Shown in pieces: positions 1-13,171 of a stretch of 64,000 nt of DNA (positions are counted from its first letter, which is position 1; the number at the start of each line of letters is the position of its first letter). The notes under the pieces were generated by a model that was not told where the DNA came from, made no database searches, and was given only the letters and a program-made list of their open reading frames with translations. Both the position numbers and the translations under genes were made by a program. The DNA is from Ornithinimicrobium avium (GTDB lineage: Bacteria > Actinomycetota > Actinomycetes > Actinomycetales > Dermatophilaceae): contig NZ_CP031229.1 in NCBI RefSeq assembly GCF_003351765.1, positions 372,001-436,000 on the forward strand, in the 5' to 3' direction.

Positions 1-150
1 GGCGACCAGATCGAGGACGACCAGCAGTCGCTGGCCTTCCGGATGCACTTCCGCGCGGCCGACCGGACCCTGACCACCGAGGAGGTCAACGCGGCGCGCG
101 ACGCGGCGGTCGCCAGGGCGGCGGAGCACCACGGGGCGGTGCAGCGGTGA
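1..150 (+). CDS. pheT: Phenylalanine-tRNA ligase beta subunit, 3' end only
   Basis: The first 150 bases encode the last 49 residues of a protein cut by the window edge, in frame 1 with TGA at 148-150. The fragment contains DQQSLAFRMHFRAADRTLT and then TTEEVNAARDAAVARA, the hallmark end of the C-terminal ferredoxin-fold anticodon-binding (FDX-ACB) domain of PheT. PheT forms the alpha2-beta2 enzyme that charges tRNA-Phe in the cytoplasm. The next gene starts with GTG inside the pheT stop (GTGA overlap), so the two are probably co-transcribed. In many actinobacteria argC follows pheT, which is not the case here. Confidence 0.85.
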   Translation, partial: GDQIEDDQQSLAFRMHFRAADRTLTTEEVNAARDAAVARAAEHHGAVQR

Positions 151-935
151 ACGCGGACGGCATGGGCGGCGCGCGCGTCGCCCTGGTCACCGGAGCCTCC
201 CGGGGCATCGGCGACCACCTGGTGCGCGCGCTGCTGGAGGCCGGGTGGGCCGTCGTCGGGCTCTCCCGATCGGGCCAGGTCGCCGACGGGGCCGAGGGGA
301 TGCCGTGCGACGTCACCGACGCGGCCGCGGTCGAGCGTGCGGTCGCCGACGTGGTGGGCAGCCACGGCCGGATCGACCTGCTCGTCAACAACGCCGGCCT
401 GATCGAGACCGAGCGGCCGCTGTGGGAGGCCGACGTCGAGGAGTGGTGGCAGGTGATGGTCACCAACGTGCGCGGACCGTTCCTGCTGACGCGGGCCGTC
501 GTGCCGCACATGATCGCCGCCGGCGGCGGGCGGATCATCAACCTCAACTCCGGGTCGGGCACGCGGGAGAGCGACGTGCTCACGGCCTACCACGCGTCCA
601 AGTCCGCCCTCGCCCGGCTGACCGGGGGAGTGGCGCTGGCCGGCGCCGAGCACGGCGTGCGGGCCTTCGACATGGCGCCCGGCGTGGTCGAGTCGGACAT
701 GACCCGCTCGATGGAGCTGCACCGCGGCCGCACCGAGTGGACAGACCCCCAGGACGTCACGGAGCTCGCGCTGGCCATCGCCGGCGGCGAGCTCGACGGC
801 TTCACCGGCCGTTTCTTGCGCGCCGGCACCGACGACCTCGACGAGCTGCGCGAGCGCTCCCGGGCAGGCCTGGGCGAGGGTGAGCGGATGCTGCGGCTAC
901 GGCCCTGGGGCGACGACGACCCTGTTGCGGGCTGA
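147..935 (+). CDS. Short-chain dehydrogenase/reductase (SDR) family oxidoreductase
   Basis: A 262-residue classical SDR. The Rossmann NAD(P)-binding motif TGASRGIG is at residues 15-22, NNAG at 81-84, the catalytic serine is probably Ser135, and Tyr148-x3-Lys152 forms the active-site pair. These show a complete NAD(P)H-dependent oxidoreductase, usually tetrameric and cytoplasmic. The substrate cannot be read from the sequence. The GTG start overlaps the pheT stop by 4 bases, so translation is probably coupled to pheT. The last 15-20 residues run into the start region of the following gene. It sits where argC and the other arginine genes commonly lie in related genomes. Confidence 0.88.
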   Translation: MNADGMGGARVALVTGASRGIGDHLVRALLEAGWAVVGLSRSGQVADGAEGMPCDVTDAAAVERAVADVVGSHGRIDLLVNNAGLIETERPLWEADVEEWWQVMVTNVRGPFLLTRAVVPHMIAAGGGRIINLNSGSGTRESDVLTAYHASKSALARLTGGVALAGAEHGVRAFDMAPGVVESDMTRSMELHRGRTEWTDPQDVTELALAIAGGELDGFTGRFLRAGTDDLDELRERSRAGLGEGERMLRLRPWGDDDPVAG

Positions 936-939
936 TCCG

Positions 940-1869
940 GTGTACGGCGTCCGACTCGCCTGGGGGGACCTGCCGCCGGACCTGCGCTCCTGGGTCGGGG
1001 ACGTCCTCGGCGGTCCGGTCGTCACCGCGGTCTCCCAGCCGGGCGGCTTCTCGCCCGGCACGGCCGACCGCGTCGTCACGGCCTCGGGCCGTCGCGCCTT
1101 CGTCAAGGCCGTCAGCCCGGCCCAGAACCCCGGCACCCCTGCCCTGCACCGCCGCGAGGCCGCCGTGCTCCGCACGCTCACCGGCCTGGCCGAGGTCCCG
1201 CAGCTGATCGACGCCTACGACGACGGGGACTGGGTCGCCCTGGTCGTCGAGGACGTCGAGGGAGCTCACCCGAGCATCCCCTGGACCGACGAGGAGCTGC
1301 GCGCCAGCCTCACGTCGCTGACGCGCCTGGCGGGCCGGGCTGCGCCGACGACGTGGCCGGCCCTCGAGGAGGAGCTGGTCGGTGAGCTCGGAGCCTGGGC
1401 CCGGATCCGGCAAGCAGGTCCGGCCACGGTCGGCACGCCTCTCGACCCCTGGGTCGCCGACCGCCTCGACGAGCTCGTGGACCTGTCCGCCCGGACGCTC
1501 CCGCGGCTGCGGGGTGAGGCGATCTCCCACACCGACGTGCGCGCCGACAACCTCCTGGTCACCCCGGACGGGAGCGTGCGGGTGGTGGACTGGCCGTGGG
1601 CCTCCCGCGGTGCCGCGTGGGCCGACGCGGTGATGCTCCTCGTCAACGTGCGCTGGGGCGGCGGTCTCGACGTCCGTCCCCACCTGGGCACGGTGCTCGA
1701 CCTCGGTGCGACGCACGAGGACGTGCTCGGCCTGGTCGCGGGCCTCGGCGGGTTCTGCACGGAGGCGGGCGGTCGGGCTCCCGAGCCCGGGCTGCCCACC
1801 CTGAGGCAGTTCCAGCGGGAGCAGGCTCGGGCGTGCCTCCTGCTGCTGCGGGACCTCTGGGACGGGTGA
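940..1869 (+). CDS. Phosphotransferase-fold (APH/fructosamine kinase-like) protein
   Basis: About 309 residues from GTG 940. An upstream in-frame GTG at 880 would add 20 residues and overlap the SDR gene by 56 bases, and neither start has a clear ribosome-binding site. The protein has the aminoglycoside phosphotransferase / protein-kinase-like layout: a lysine in FVKAV near residue 50 for ATP contact, the catalytic loop HTDVRADN near 197-204 (pattern HxDxxxxN), and VVDW near 215-218 as the metal-binding Asp. All catalytic residues are present, so it is probably an active small-molecule kinase. The substrate is unknown. Antibiotic resistance should not be inferred, because such proteins are common in actinobacterial core genomes. 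Confidence 0.8.
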   Translation: MYGVRLAWGDLPPDLRSWVGDVLGGPVVTAVSQPGGFSPGTADRVVTASGRRAFVKAVSPAQNPGTPALHRREAAVLRTLTGLAEVPQLIDAYDDGDWVALVVEDVEGAHPSIPWTDEELRASLTSLTRLAGRAAPTTWPALEEELVGELGAWARIRQAGPATVGTPLDPWVADRLDELVDLSARTLPRLRGEAISHTDVRADNLLVTPDGSVRVVDWPWASRGAAWADAVMLLVNVRWGGGLDVRPHLGTVLDLGATHEDVLGLVAGLGGFCTEAGGRAPEPGLPTLRQFQREQARACLLLLRDLWDG

Positions 1870-1932
1870 GCCGCGCCCGCACCGGCGCCCCGCCGGAGGG
1901 TGCTGGCACCCTCGTCGGCGTCGGGCGAGCGG

Positions 1933-1969
1933 TGCGGATAGTCATGCACAGATCTGTATACTCACACCG
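1933..1969 (+). promoter_or_regulatory. argR promoter with candidate ARG box over the -10
   Basis: TATACT at 1957-1962 is a good -10 and lies 7 bases before GTG 1970, which predicts a leaderless argR mRNA. No convincing -35 is seen. An imperfect palindrome centred on AGATCT (about 1943-1963, half sites TGCACAG and CTGTATA) covers the -10. Its AT-richness and TGCA/TATA half-site character resemble ArgR operators, so autoregulation is likely. The promoter call is fairly good. The operator call is inference. Confidence 0.5.
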
Positions 1970-2488
1970 GTGACCAGCATTCCGATGACGCGTGCGGCCC
2001 GCCACCAGCGGATCTCCGACCTGCTCGAGCGGCACGCCGTGGGATCGCAGGGACAGCTGCTCGACCTGCTGTCCGAGGACGGGATCTCGGTCACCCAGGC
2101 CACCCTGTCGCGCGACCTGGTCGACCTCGGCGCGGTCAAGGTCCGCCGGAGCCGGCAGCTGGTGTATGCGGTGCCGGCGGAGGGCGGCGACACGACCCCT
2201 CGTCCCGCCCAGGACGCCGGCGAGGTCTCCTCACGCCTCGTGCGCCTGCTCCAGGAGCTGCTCGTCAGCGCGCGGGCGGTCGGCAACCAGGTGGTCCTGC
2301 GCACACCCCCGGGTGCGGCGCAGTTCCTCGCCGCCGCGATCGACCGCAACGACGACCCGGAGATCCTGGGCACCATCGCCGGCGACGACACGATCCTGGT
2401 CATCACCACGGCGCCCGACGGGGGCCCCGCCACGGCGCACCGGCTGCTCTCGCTGGCGGACGACGCCGAGCCGCGGGACCAGGACTGA
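1970..2488 (+). CDS. argR: Arginine repressor ArgR
   Basis: 172 residues, normal for ArgR. The N-terminal winged helix-turn-helix spans about 8-60 and contains the family hallmark VTQATLSRDL at 41-50. The C-terminal arginine-binding and oligomerisation domain contains GTIAGDD at 134-140. ArgR hexamers bind ARG boxes in the presence of arginine and repress biosynthesis. The start is GTG 1970, directly behind the -10 at 1957-1962. An alternative ATG at 1985 would shorten the N-terminus by five residues. argH follows after 12 bases, so these two remain an operon although argCJBDF and argG are not next to them. Confidence 0.93.
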   Translation: MTSIPMTRAARHQRISDLLERHAVGSQGQLLDLLSEDGISVTQATLSRDLVDLGAVKVRRSRQLVYAVPAEGGDTTPRPAQDAGEVSSRLVRLLQELLVSARAVGNQVVLRTPPGAAQFLAAAIDRNDDPEILGTIAGDDTILVITTAPDGGPATAHRLLSLADDAEPRDQD

Positions 2489-3922
<1,434 letters not shown>

Positions 3923-3924
3923 GG

Positions 3925-4605
3925 GTGGCGCGGCTCCGACGCGTCCGGCGCGAGCTGCTCGGCGGACCGGTCCTCGACGTCGCCCCAGCGCTGCTCGGCG
4001 GGCACCTCACCGCGCACGGCGTCACCGTGCGGCTGACCGAGGTCGAGGCCTACGCGGGCACCCGCGACCCCGGCTCGCACGCCTTCCGCGGACCTACCCC
4101 GCGCACCGAGGTGATGTTCGGGCCCCCCGGGTACCTCTACGTCTACTTCTCCTACGGGATGCACTGGTGCTGCAACGTGGTGTGCGGCCCGGACGGGGAG
4201 GCCAGCGCGGTCCTGCTCCGCGCCGGCGAGATCGTCGACGGCGTGGAGCTCGCCCGCTCGCGGCGCGACGCCGGCCGGAGCCGGCCGCACCCGGCCAGGG
4301 ACCTCGCCCGCGGCCCGGCGCGGCTCGCCTCCGCACTCGCCCTGGACCGCGACGAGCACGGGGCGGACCTGCTCGACCCCGACGGGCCCGTGTCCCTCCG
4401 CGTCGTCGACGGTGCCGACCTGCGGGTGTCCCGGGGACCGCGCGTGGGGGTGTCGGGTGAGGGAGGTGACCCGGACCGCTACCCGTGGCGGTTCTGGCTC
4501 GACGGTGAGCCGACGGTGTCGACCTACCGGCCGGCCGTGCGCCGCCGCAGGAGCGGCACGGACGGACGGACCGGCGCGACCGGACCGGGCACCGGCCGCA
4601 CGTAG
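3925..4605 (+). CDS. 3-methyladenine DNA glycosylase (AAG/MPG family)
   Basis: 226 residues from GTG 3925, two bases after argH. The family core is intact: VRLTEVEAYAGTRDPGSHAF with the catalytic Glu that activates water, then RTEVMFGPPGYLYVYFSYGM, which lines the flipped-base pocket and ends in the conserved HWCCNVV segment. It removes alkylated purines to start base excision repair. The gene position between argH and tyrS is common in actinobacteria. The stop codon TAG lies at the probable edge of the IS110 element. Joining the flanks across a 5-base direct repeat would extend the protein by ten codons, so the present C-terminus may have been set by the insertion. Confidence 0.88.
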   Translation: MARLRRVRRELLGGPVLDVAPALLGGHLTAHGVTVRLTEVEAYAGTRDPGSHAFRGPTPRTEVMFGPPGYLYVYFSYGMHWCCNVVCGPDGEASAVLLRAGEIVDGVELARSRRDAGRSRPHPARDLARGPARLASALALDRDEHGADLLDPDGPVSLRVVDGADLRVSRGPRVGVSGEGGDPDRYPWRFWLDGEPTVSTYRPAVRRRRSGTDGRTGATGPGTGRT

Positions 4606-4626
4606 ATATCCCAGGGGTCTAACTTG

Positions 4627-5838
4627 TCAAGCGGCGGCGTGGTGACGGTGTGCCCAGGCGGTGTGCTCGTCGTAGGGCGTGCCGTGTTTGAGGCAGCCGT
4701 GCAGGATCCCGATCCATCGGTTGCCCAGGGCGCGTAGGGCTTCGTGGTGCTCGTAGTCGGCGGCGCGGCGTTCGTCGTAGTAGGCGCGGGCGCCGGGGCT
4801 GCCGGTCAGGGAGCAGAAGGCCCACTGGTCGACCGCGTCGTAGAGGCGCTTGTTGCGCACGTACCGGGCCAGCACGATCTTCTTCTTGCCCGAGGCCTTG
4901 GTGATGGGTGAGGTGCCGGCGTAGTTCCTGCGAGACTTGGCGTCAGCGAAGCGTTCGGGGTCGTCCCCGAGCTCGCCGAGCACCCGGGCGCCGAGGACGT
5001 CACTCAGGCCTGGCAGCGAGAGGTAGATGTCGGCGTCCGGGTGCTGCTCAAAAGACTGTTCCAGCTGGGTCTCGAGGTCGGCGATCTGGGTGTTGAACGC
5101 GACCAGCAGCCCGACGAGGGCCTTGGTGCTCGCGGCGTAGGCCTCGACGACCGGGGCCGGAGCGGCCAGCTGCTCGGTTCGTAGCCCTTCCTGGATCCGT
5201 TCGGCGGTGGCGTCCAGGTAGCGGCGACGCCCGCCGGCGCGCAGCGCGGCCTTGATCTGGGACAGGGTCAACTTCGCCCCGGTGAGCGGGTCGGGTGCTC
5301 GGCCGAGGACGGCCAGGGCGTCGCGGTGGTCCAGGTCCTCGAACGCGACGAGGGCGGCGGGATAGTACTCGCGCAGCGCGCTGCGCAGCCGGTTGGTCTC
5401 CCGGGAACGGGACCAGACGAGGTTCTGGTGCGCCCGGGCGATGACCTTGACGCCCTCCACCTGCGCGCTGTCCCCGGCGACGAGCCGGTGGTTGTGCGCA
5501 TCGGTGCGGACCAGGTCGGCCAGCATCTTGGCGTCGCCGGCGTCGGACTTGGCACCGCTGACATGGTGCCGGTCCCGGTACCGCGCGGCGGCCTTGGGGT
5601 TGATCGCGTGGACCTGGTACCCCGCTGCGACCAGCGCGTTGACCCACAGTCCCCGATCGGTCTCGATCCCGACGCGCACCTGCGCGGGGTCCTCGGCGTG
5701 CGCACCGAGGAAGGCGTGCAGGGCCGTGACGCCCTCGATGCCCTCCCCGAACCTCTTGGCCGCGAGCTTCTTGCCCGCCTCGTCCATCACGTAGACGTCG
5801 TGGTGATCCTCTGCCCAGTCGTTGCCGACGAAGATCAC
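4627..5838 (-). CDS. IS110 family transposase (DEDD/serine recombinase)
   Basis: 403 residues from GTG at 5838, which has AGGAGG eight bases upstream (5847-5852). A longer frame from GTG 5856 lacks such a site. The N-terminal RuvC-like domain shows the DEDD set as Asp7 (GNDWAEDHH), Glu59 (VGIETDRG), Asp99 and Asp102 (KSDAGDAKM). The C-terminal Transposase_20 domain carries PGLSDVLGARVLGELGD (276-292) and GTSPITKASG with candidate catalytic Ser310. No stops or missing residues are seen, so the protein should be active. IS110 enzymes act with a bridge RNA transcribed from the non-coding end of the element to choose donor and target sites. Confidence 0.92.
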   Translation of the reverse strand: MIFVGNDWAEDHHDVYVMDEAGKKLAAKRFGEGIEGVTALHAFLGAHAEDPAQVRVGIETDRGLWVNALVAAGYQVHAINPKAAARYRDRHHVSGAKSDAGDAKMLADLVRTDAHNHRLVAGDSAQVEGVKVIARAHQNLVWSRSRETNRLRSALREYYPAALVAFEDLDHRDALAVLGRAPDPLTGAKLTLSQIKAALRAGGRRRYLDATAERIQEGLRTEQLAAPAPVVEAYAASTKALVGLLVAFNTQIADLETQLEQSFEQHPDADIYLSLPGLSDVLGARVLGELGDDPERFADAKSRRNYAGTSPITKASGKKKIVLARYVRNKRLYDAVDQWAFCSLTGSPGARAYYDERRAADYEHHEALRALGNRWIGILHGCLKHGTPYDEHTAWAHRHHAAA

Positions 5839-5996
5839 TGCCACCACCTCCTGCACTCGTCGGTATGTCCTTCTCTGGTGAGCCGAGACCGCCCCGGTAG
5901 CGACCTAATGGATCAGTGCCCACCCACGAACCGAGAGGGGCACGACATCCCAGTAGCACTCAACGGGCGACCTACCCGCGGGCCGGGACACGATCT
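5839..5996 (-). ncRNA. Candidate IS110 bridge RNA region upstream of the transposase
   Basis: The 158 bases between the transposase start and the proposed element end are non-coding and on the side where IS110-group elements encode the bridge RNA. They hold a hairpin with GTGCCC and GGGCAC arms enclosing about 16 bases (around 5918-5944), the expected architecture for a binding loop. CCTCT within this loop (minus strand) also occurs in the flank next to the insertion (complement of 6003-6007), a weak possible target guide. The length is within the range expected for these RNAs. The call rests on position, size and the hairpin. Confidence 0.45.
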
Positions 5997-6000
5997 ACGT

Positions 6001-6154
6001 ATAGAGGTTCACATGCGACCTCAGGCTGAGAGCGGTGTTCACCGGTCGACGGCTCGGCCCCAGCCTCCCACCCGAGACTGCCTCGGAGTAGGTGGCTGCA
6101 CTCCCATTAGGCTGGGGCGCCACGCCACATACCCGACCCGGAAGGACCCGTACC
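6001..6154 (+). promoter_or_regulatory. Upstream region of tyrS
   Basis: 154 bases between the IS110 edge and the tyrS GTG. TAGGCT near 6109-6114 is a possible but weak -10. GAAGGA about 8-9 bases before GTG 6155 is the ribosome-binding site. No T-box core (GGTGG-ACCGCG type) is present. The IS has separated tyrS from the argH-glycosylase genes, so tyrS now depends on a promoter here or within the IS. Confidence 0.35.
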
Positions 6155-7417
6155 GTGACGAACATCCTCGACGAGCTGCAGTGGCGCGGACTGGTGGCGC
6201 AGACCACCGACCTGGACGCGCTTCGCGCGGCGCTGGACGAGGGCCCGGTCACGCTCTACTGCGGATTCGACCCCACGGCCGCGTCGCTCCACTTCGGCAA
6301 CCTGGTGCAGCTGATCGTGCTGCGTCACTTCCAGCGTGCGGGGCACCGGGTCCTGGCACTGGTCGGTGGGTCGACCGGACTCATCGGGGACCCCAGGCCG
6401 ACCTCCGAGCGAGCCCTGAAGACCCGGGAGCTCACCGCCGAGTACGTCGAGCGGATCCGTCAGCAGGTCGCCCCGTTCCTCGACCTCGACGGGGACAACC
6501 CCGCTCTGCTCGTCAACAACCTCGACTGGACGGCGCCGATGAGCGCCCTGGACTTCCTGCGTGACGTCGGCAAGCACTTCAGGGTCAACCAGATGATCAA
6601 GAAGGACGCCATCGCGGCCCGGCTGGAGAGTCAGGAGGGCATCTCCTACACCGAGTTCAGCTACCAGCTGCTCCAGGGGATGGACTTCCTGCACCTCTAC
6701 CGGGAGTACGGCTGCAGCCTGCAGACAGGCGGTCAGGACCAGTGGGGGAACCTCACCGCGGGCGTGGACCTGATCCACCGGGCAGAGGGGGGCACGGCCC
6801 ACGTCCTCACCACGCCGCTGGTGACGGACGAGGCGGGGGAGAAGTACGGCAAGTCGGCCGGCAACGCGGTCTGGCTGGCTGCGGACATGACCAGTCCGTA
6901 CGCCTTCTACCAGTACTGGATCAACGTCGCCGACTCCGAGACAGGCAAGCTGCTGCGGATCTTCACCGACCGCTCGCAGGAGGAGATCGCCGAGCTGGAG
7001 CTGGCCGCGGTCGAGCGACCCCATCTCCGGGAGGCCCAGCGGGCGCTGGCGGCGGAGGTCACCACCCTGGTCCACGGAGCCGCCGCGACCGAGCAGGTCG
7101 AGGCCGCAAGCGGGGTCCTCTTCGGCAGGGGCGACCCCGCCACGATCGACGCGCGCACCCTTGCGGACGCGACCAGGGAGCTGCCGGGCGCCCACGTCAC
7201 CCCCGGCACAGACGTGCTGCAGGCACTCGTGGAGACCGGCCTGGCCGACAGCCGGGGAGCGGCCCGCCGGCTCGTGGTCGAGGGTGGCGTCAGCATCAAC
7301 AACGTCAAGGTCAACGACGTGGAGCGCACGCTCGACGCGGCGGACTTCCTGCACGGGGCGGTCGCCCTGCTCCGACGCGGCCGGCGCAACCTCGCAGCGG
7401 CGCGGAACGCTGGCTGA
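6155..7417 (+). CDS. tyrS: Tyrosine-tRNA ligase
   Basis: 420 residues from GTG 6155, which has GAAGGA as ribosome-binding site. The open frame extends upstream but the protein VTNILDELQWRGLVAQTTDL is the normal TyrS start. The class I HIGH motif is HFGN in TAASLHFGNLV, and the KMSKS-type loop is KYGKSAGN. QTGGQDQWGN forms part of the tyrosine site. The C-terminal S4 RNA-binding domain (from about residue 350, ALVETGLADSRGAARRLV) contacts tRNA-Tyr. It charges tRNA-Tyr in the cytoplasm. The rRNA operon promoter follows directly. Confidence 0.95.
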   Translation: MTNILDELQWRGLVAQTTDLDALRAALDEGPVTLYCGFDPTAASLHFGNLVQLIVLRHFQRAGHRVLALVGGSTGLIGDPRPTSERALKTRELTAEYVERIRQQVAPFLDLDGDNPALLVNNLDWTAPMSALDFLRDVGKHFRVNQMIKKDAIAARLESQEGISYTEFSYQLLQGMDFLHLYREYGCSLQTGGQDQWGNLTAGVDLIHRAEGGTAHVLTTPLVTDEAGEKYGKSAGNAVWLAADMTSPYAFYQYWINVADSETGKLLRIFTDRSQEEIAELELAAVERPHLREAQRALAAEVTTLVHGAAATEQVEAASGVLFGRGDPATIDARTLADATRELPGAHVTPGTDVLQALVETGLADSRGAARRLVVEGGVSINNVKVNDVERTLDAADFLHGAVALLRRGRRNLAAARNAG

Positions 7418-7426
7418 CCTGCGGAT

Positions 7427-7590
7427 TTGTAGACCGGCCGAACCTCGTCTAGTGTTGTCCCTCGCCAGCCGACAGGGAGGCACGGACACCGGAAGGTGGC
7501 CGGTCCCGGGCAGGCGATCGACCTCCGGATCCCACCCGCACAGCGTGCGGGACCACGGATTTGACTCCGGTCCGACGAGGAAGATAACCT
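7427..7590 (+). promoter_or_regulatory. Tandem rRNA operon promoters P1 and P2
   Basis: P1: TTGTAG at 7427-7432, a 17-base spacer and TAGTGT at 7450-7455. P2: TTGACT at 7561-7566, an 18-base spacer and TAACCT at 7585-7590, the stronger match. Tandem promoters 130 bases apart upstream of 16S are normal for rrn operons. A perfect 7-bp hairpin at 7535-7551 (CCCGCAC/GTGCGGG) between them may end tyrS transcription, though it has no T-tract. Confidence 0.65.
7535..7551 (+). terminator. Hairpin between tyrS and rrn P2
   Basis: A perfect 7-bp GC-rich stem (7535-7541 with 7545-7551) and a 3-base loop AGC. No T-tract follows, so it could be a Rho-independent terminator of the actinobacterial type or merely leader structure. 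Confidence 0.3.
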
Positions 7591-7778
7591 AGTCCAGCCC
7601 CCAAGACCTGGGCGCGAAAGCGCCGGTCCTGAGGTGTGCGTCCGATCTTTGAGAACTCAACAGCGTGTCAGATTATTGATGCCATAGTTTATTTTGTGCT
7701 GCTGCGTCGTGCCGCCCCCGGTGGGGCGTGGTAGCTTTTTTGTCAGGAATCTGTTCTCTTTGGTAAGAGTTTAGGTTT
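7591..7778 (+). other. 16S rRNA leader
   Basis: Non-coding leader between rrn P2 and the 16S gene. It holds TTGAGAACT near 7649-7657, a motif repeated in the 16S-23S spacer (9674-9682) and known from actinobacterial rRNA leaders. A T-rich stretch and GGTAAGAG-type sequence precede the mature 5' end. No open frame is supported. Confidence 0.5.
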
Positions 7779-12835
<5,057 letters not shown>

Positions 12836-12958
12836 AACAAAGATGTTACGCGTCCACTGTACGGTCTCTCGAGATACGAACACGCCCCGACCGGCACCCA
12901 CCCGCCCCGTGCGGGCAGGCGCCCGGCACGCGCGGCAACGTTCGAACAACTCGATAGT

Positions 12959-13077
12959 GTTACGGCGGTCATAGCGTCAGGGAAACGCCCGGTCACATTC
13001 CGAACCCGGAAGCTAAGCCTGACAGCGCCGATGGTACTGCACCGGAGACGGTGTGGGAGAGTAGGACACCGCCGGAC
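12959..13077 (+). rRNA. rrf: 5S ribosomal RNA
   Basis: 119 bases beginning GTTACGGCGGTCATAGCG and ending CACCGCCGGAC. The first and last ten bases pair to form helix I, and CCCGGTCACATTCCGAACC is the standard 5S core. It lies 123 bases after 23S, as in a normal 16S-23S-5S operon. Confidence 0.95.
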
Positions 13078-13087
13078 CAACTTCTAG

Positions 13088-13129
13088 AGTAGGCCCTGAC
13101 CAACACCACGGTGTCGGTCAGGGCCTACT
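13088..13129 (+). terminator. rRNA operon terminator
   Basis: A 14-bp perfect stem (13088-13101 with 13116-13129) whose loop itself contains ACACC/GGTGT arms, so the full hairpin has about 19 paired bases. It stands 10 bases after 5S. There is no T-tract, as is common in high-GC actinobacteria. This is the strongest hairpin in the region and almost certainly ends the rrn transcript. Confidence 0.8.
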
Positions 13130-13171
13130 CGCATGTCCGGGCCCGGCGACAGGACCAGGAAGGTGTGGCAG

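Larger units (their letters stand above)
4605..5996 (-). mobile_element. IS110-family insertion sequence, intact, inverted relative to neighbours
   Basis: About 1.39 kb holding a full-length IS110-type transposase on the minus strand, a short 3' tail (4605-4626) and a long non-coding 5' side (5839-5996). A 5-base direct repeat ACGTA occurs at 4600-4604 and 5997-6001, and the sequence between these copies starts with GAT and ends with ATC. This gives the preferred boundaries. A second possibility is recombination between the 7-base repeats ATCCCAG at 4608-4614 and 5947-5953, which would leave a shorter 5' side. IS110 elements make no staggered target duplications of the DDE type, so the repeat would be the shared core. 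Boundaries are inferred; the element itself is certain. Confidence 0.8.

Noticed and set aside
880..939. Earlier GTG 880 as start of the phosphotransferase gene
   Set aside because: It adds 20 residues with no family conservation (MSGCCGYGPG) and overlaps the SDR gene by 56 bases. Not excluded, but less likely.
6001..6154. T-box before tyrS
   Set aside because: No GGTGG/ACCGCG core and no specifier-loop motif.
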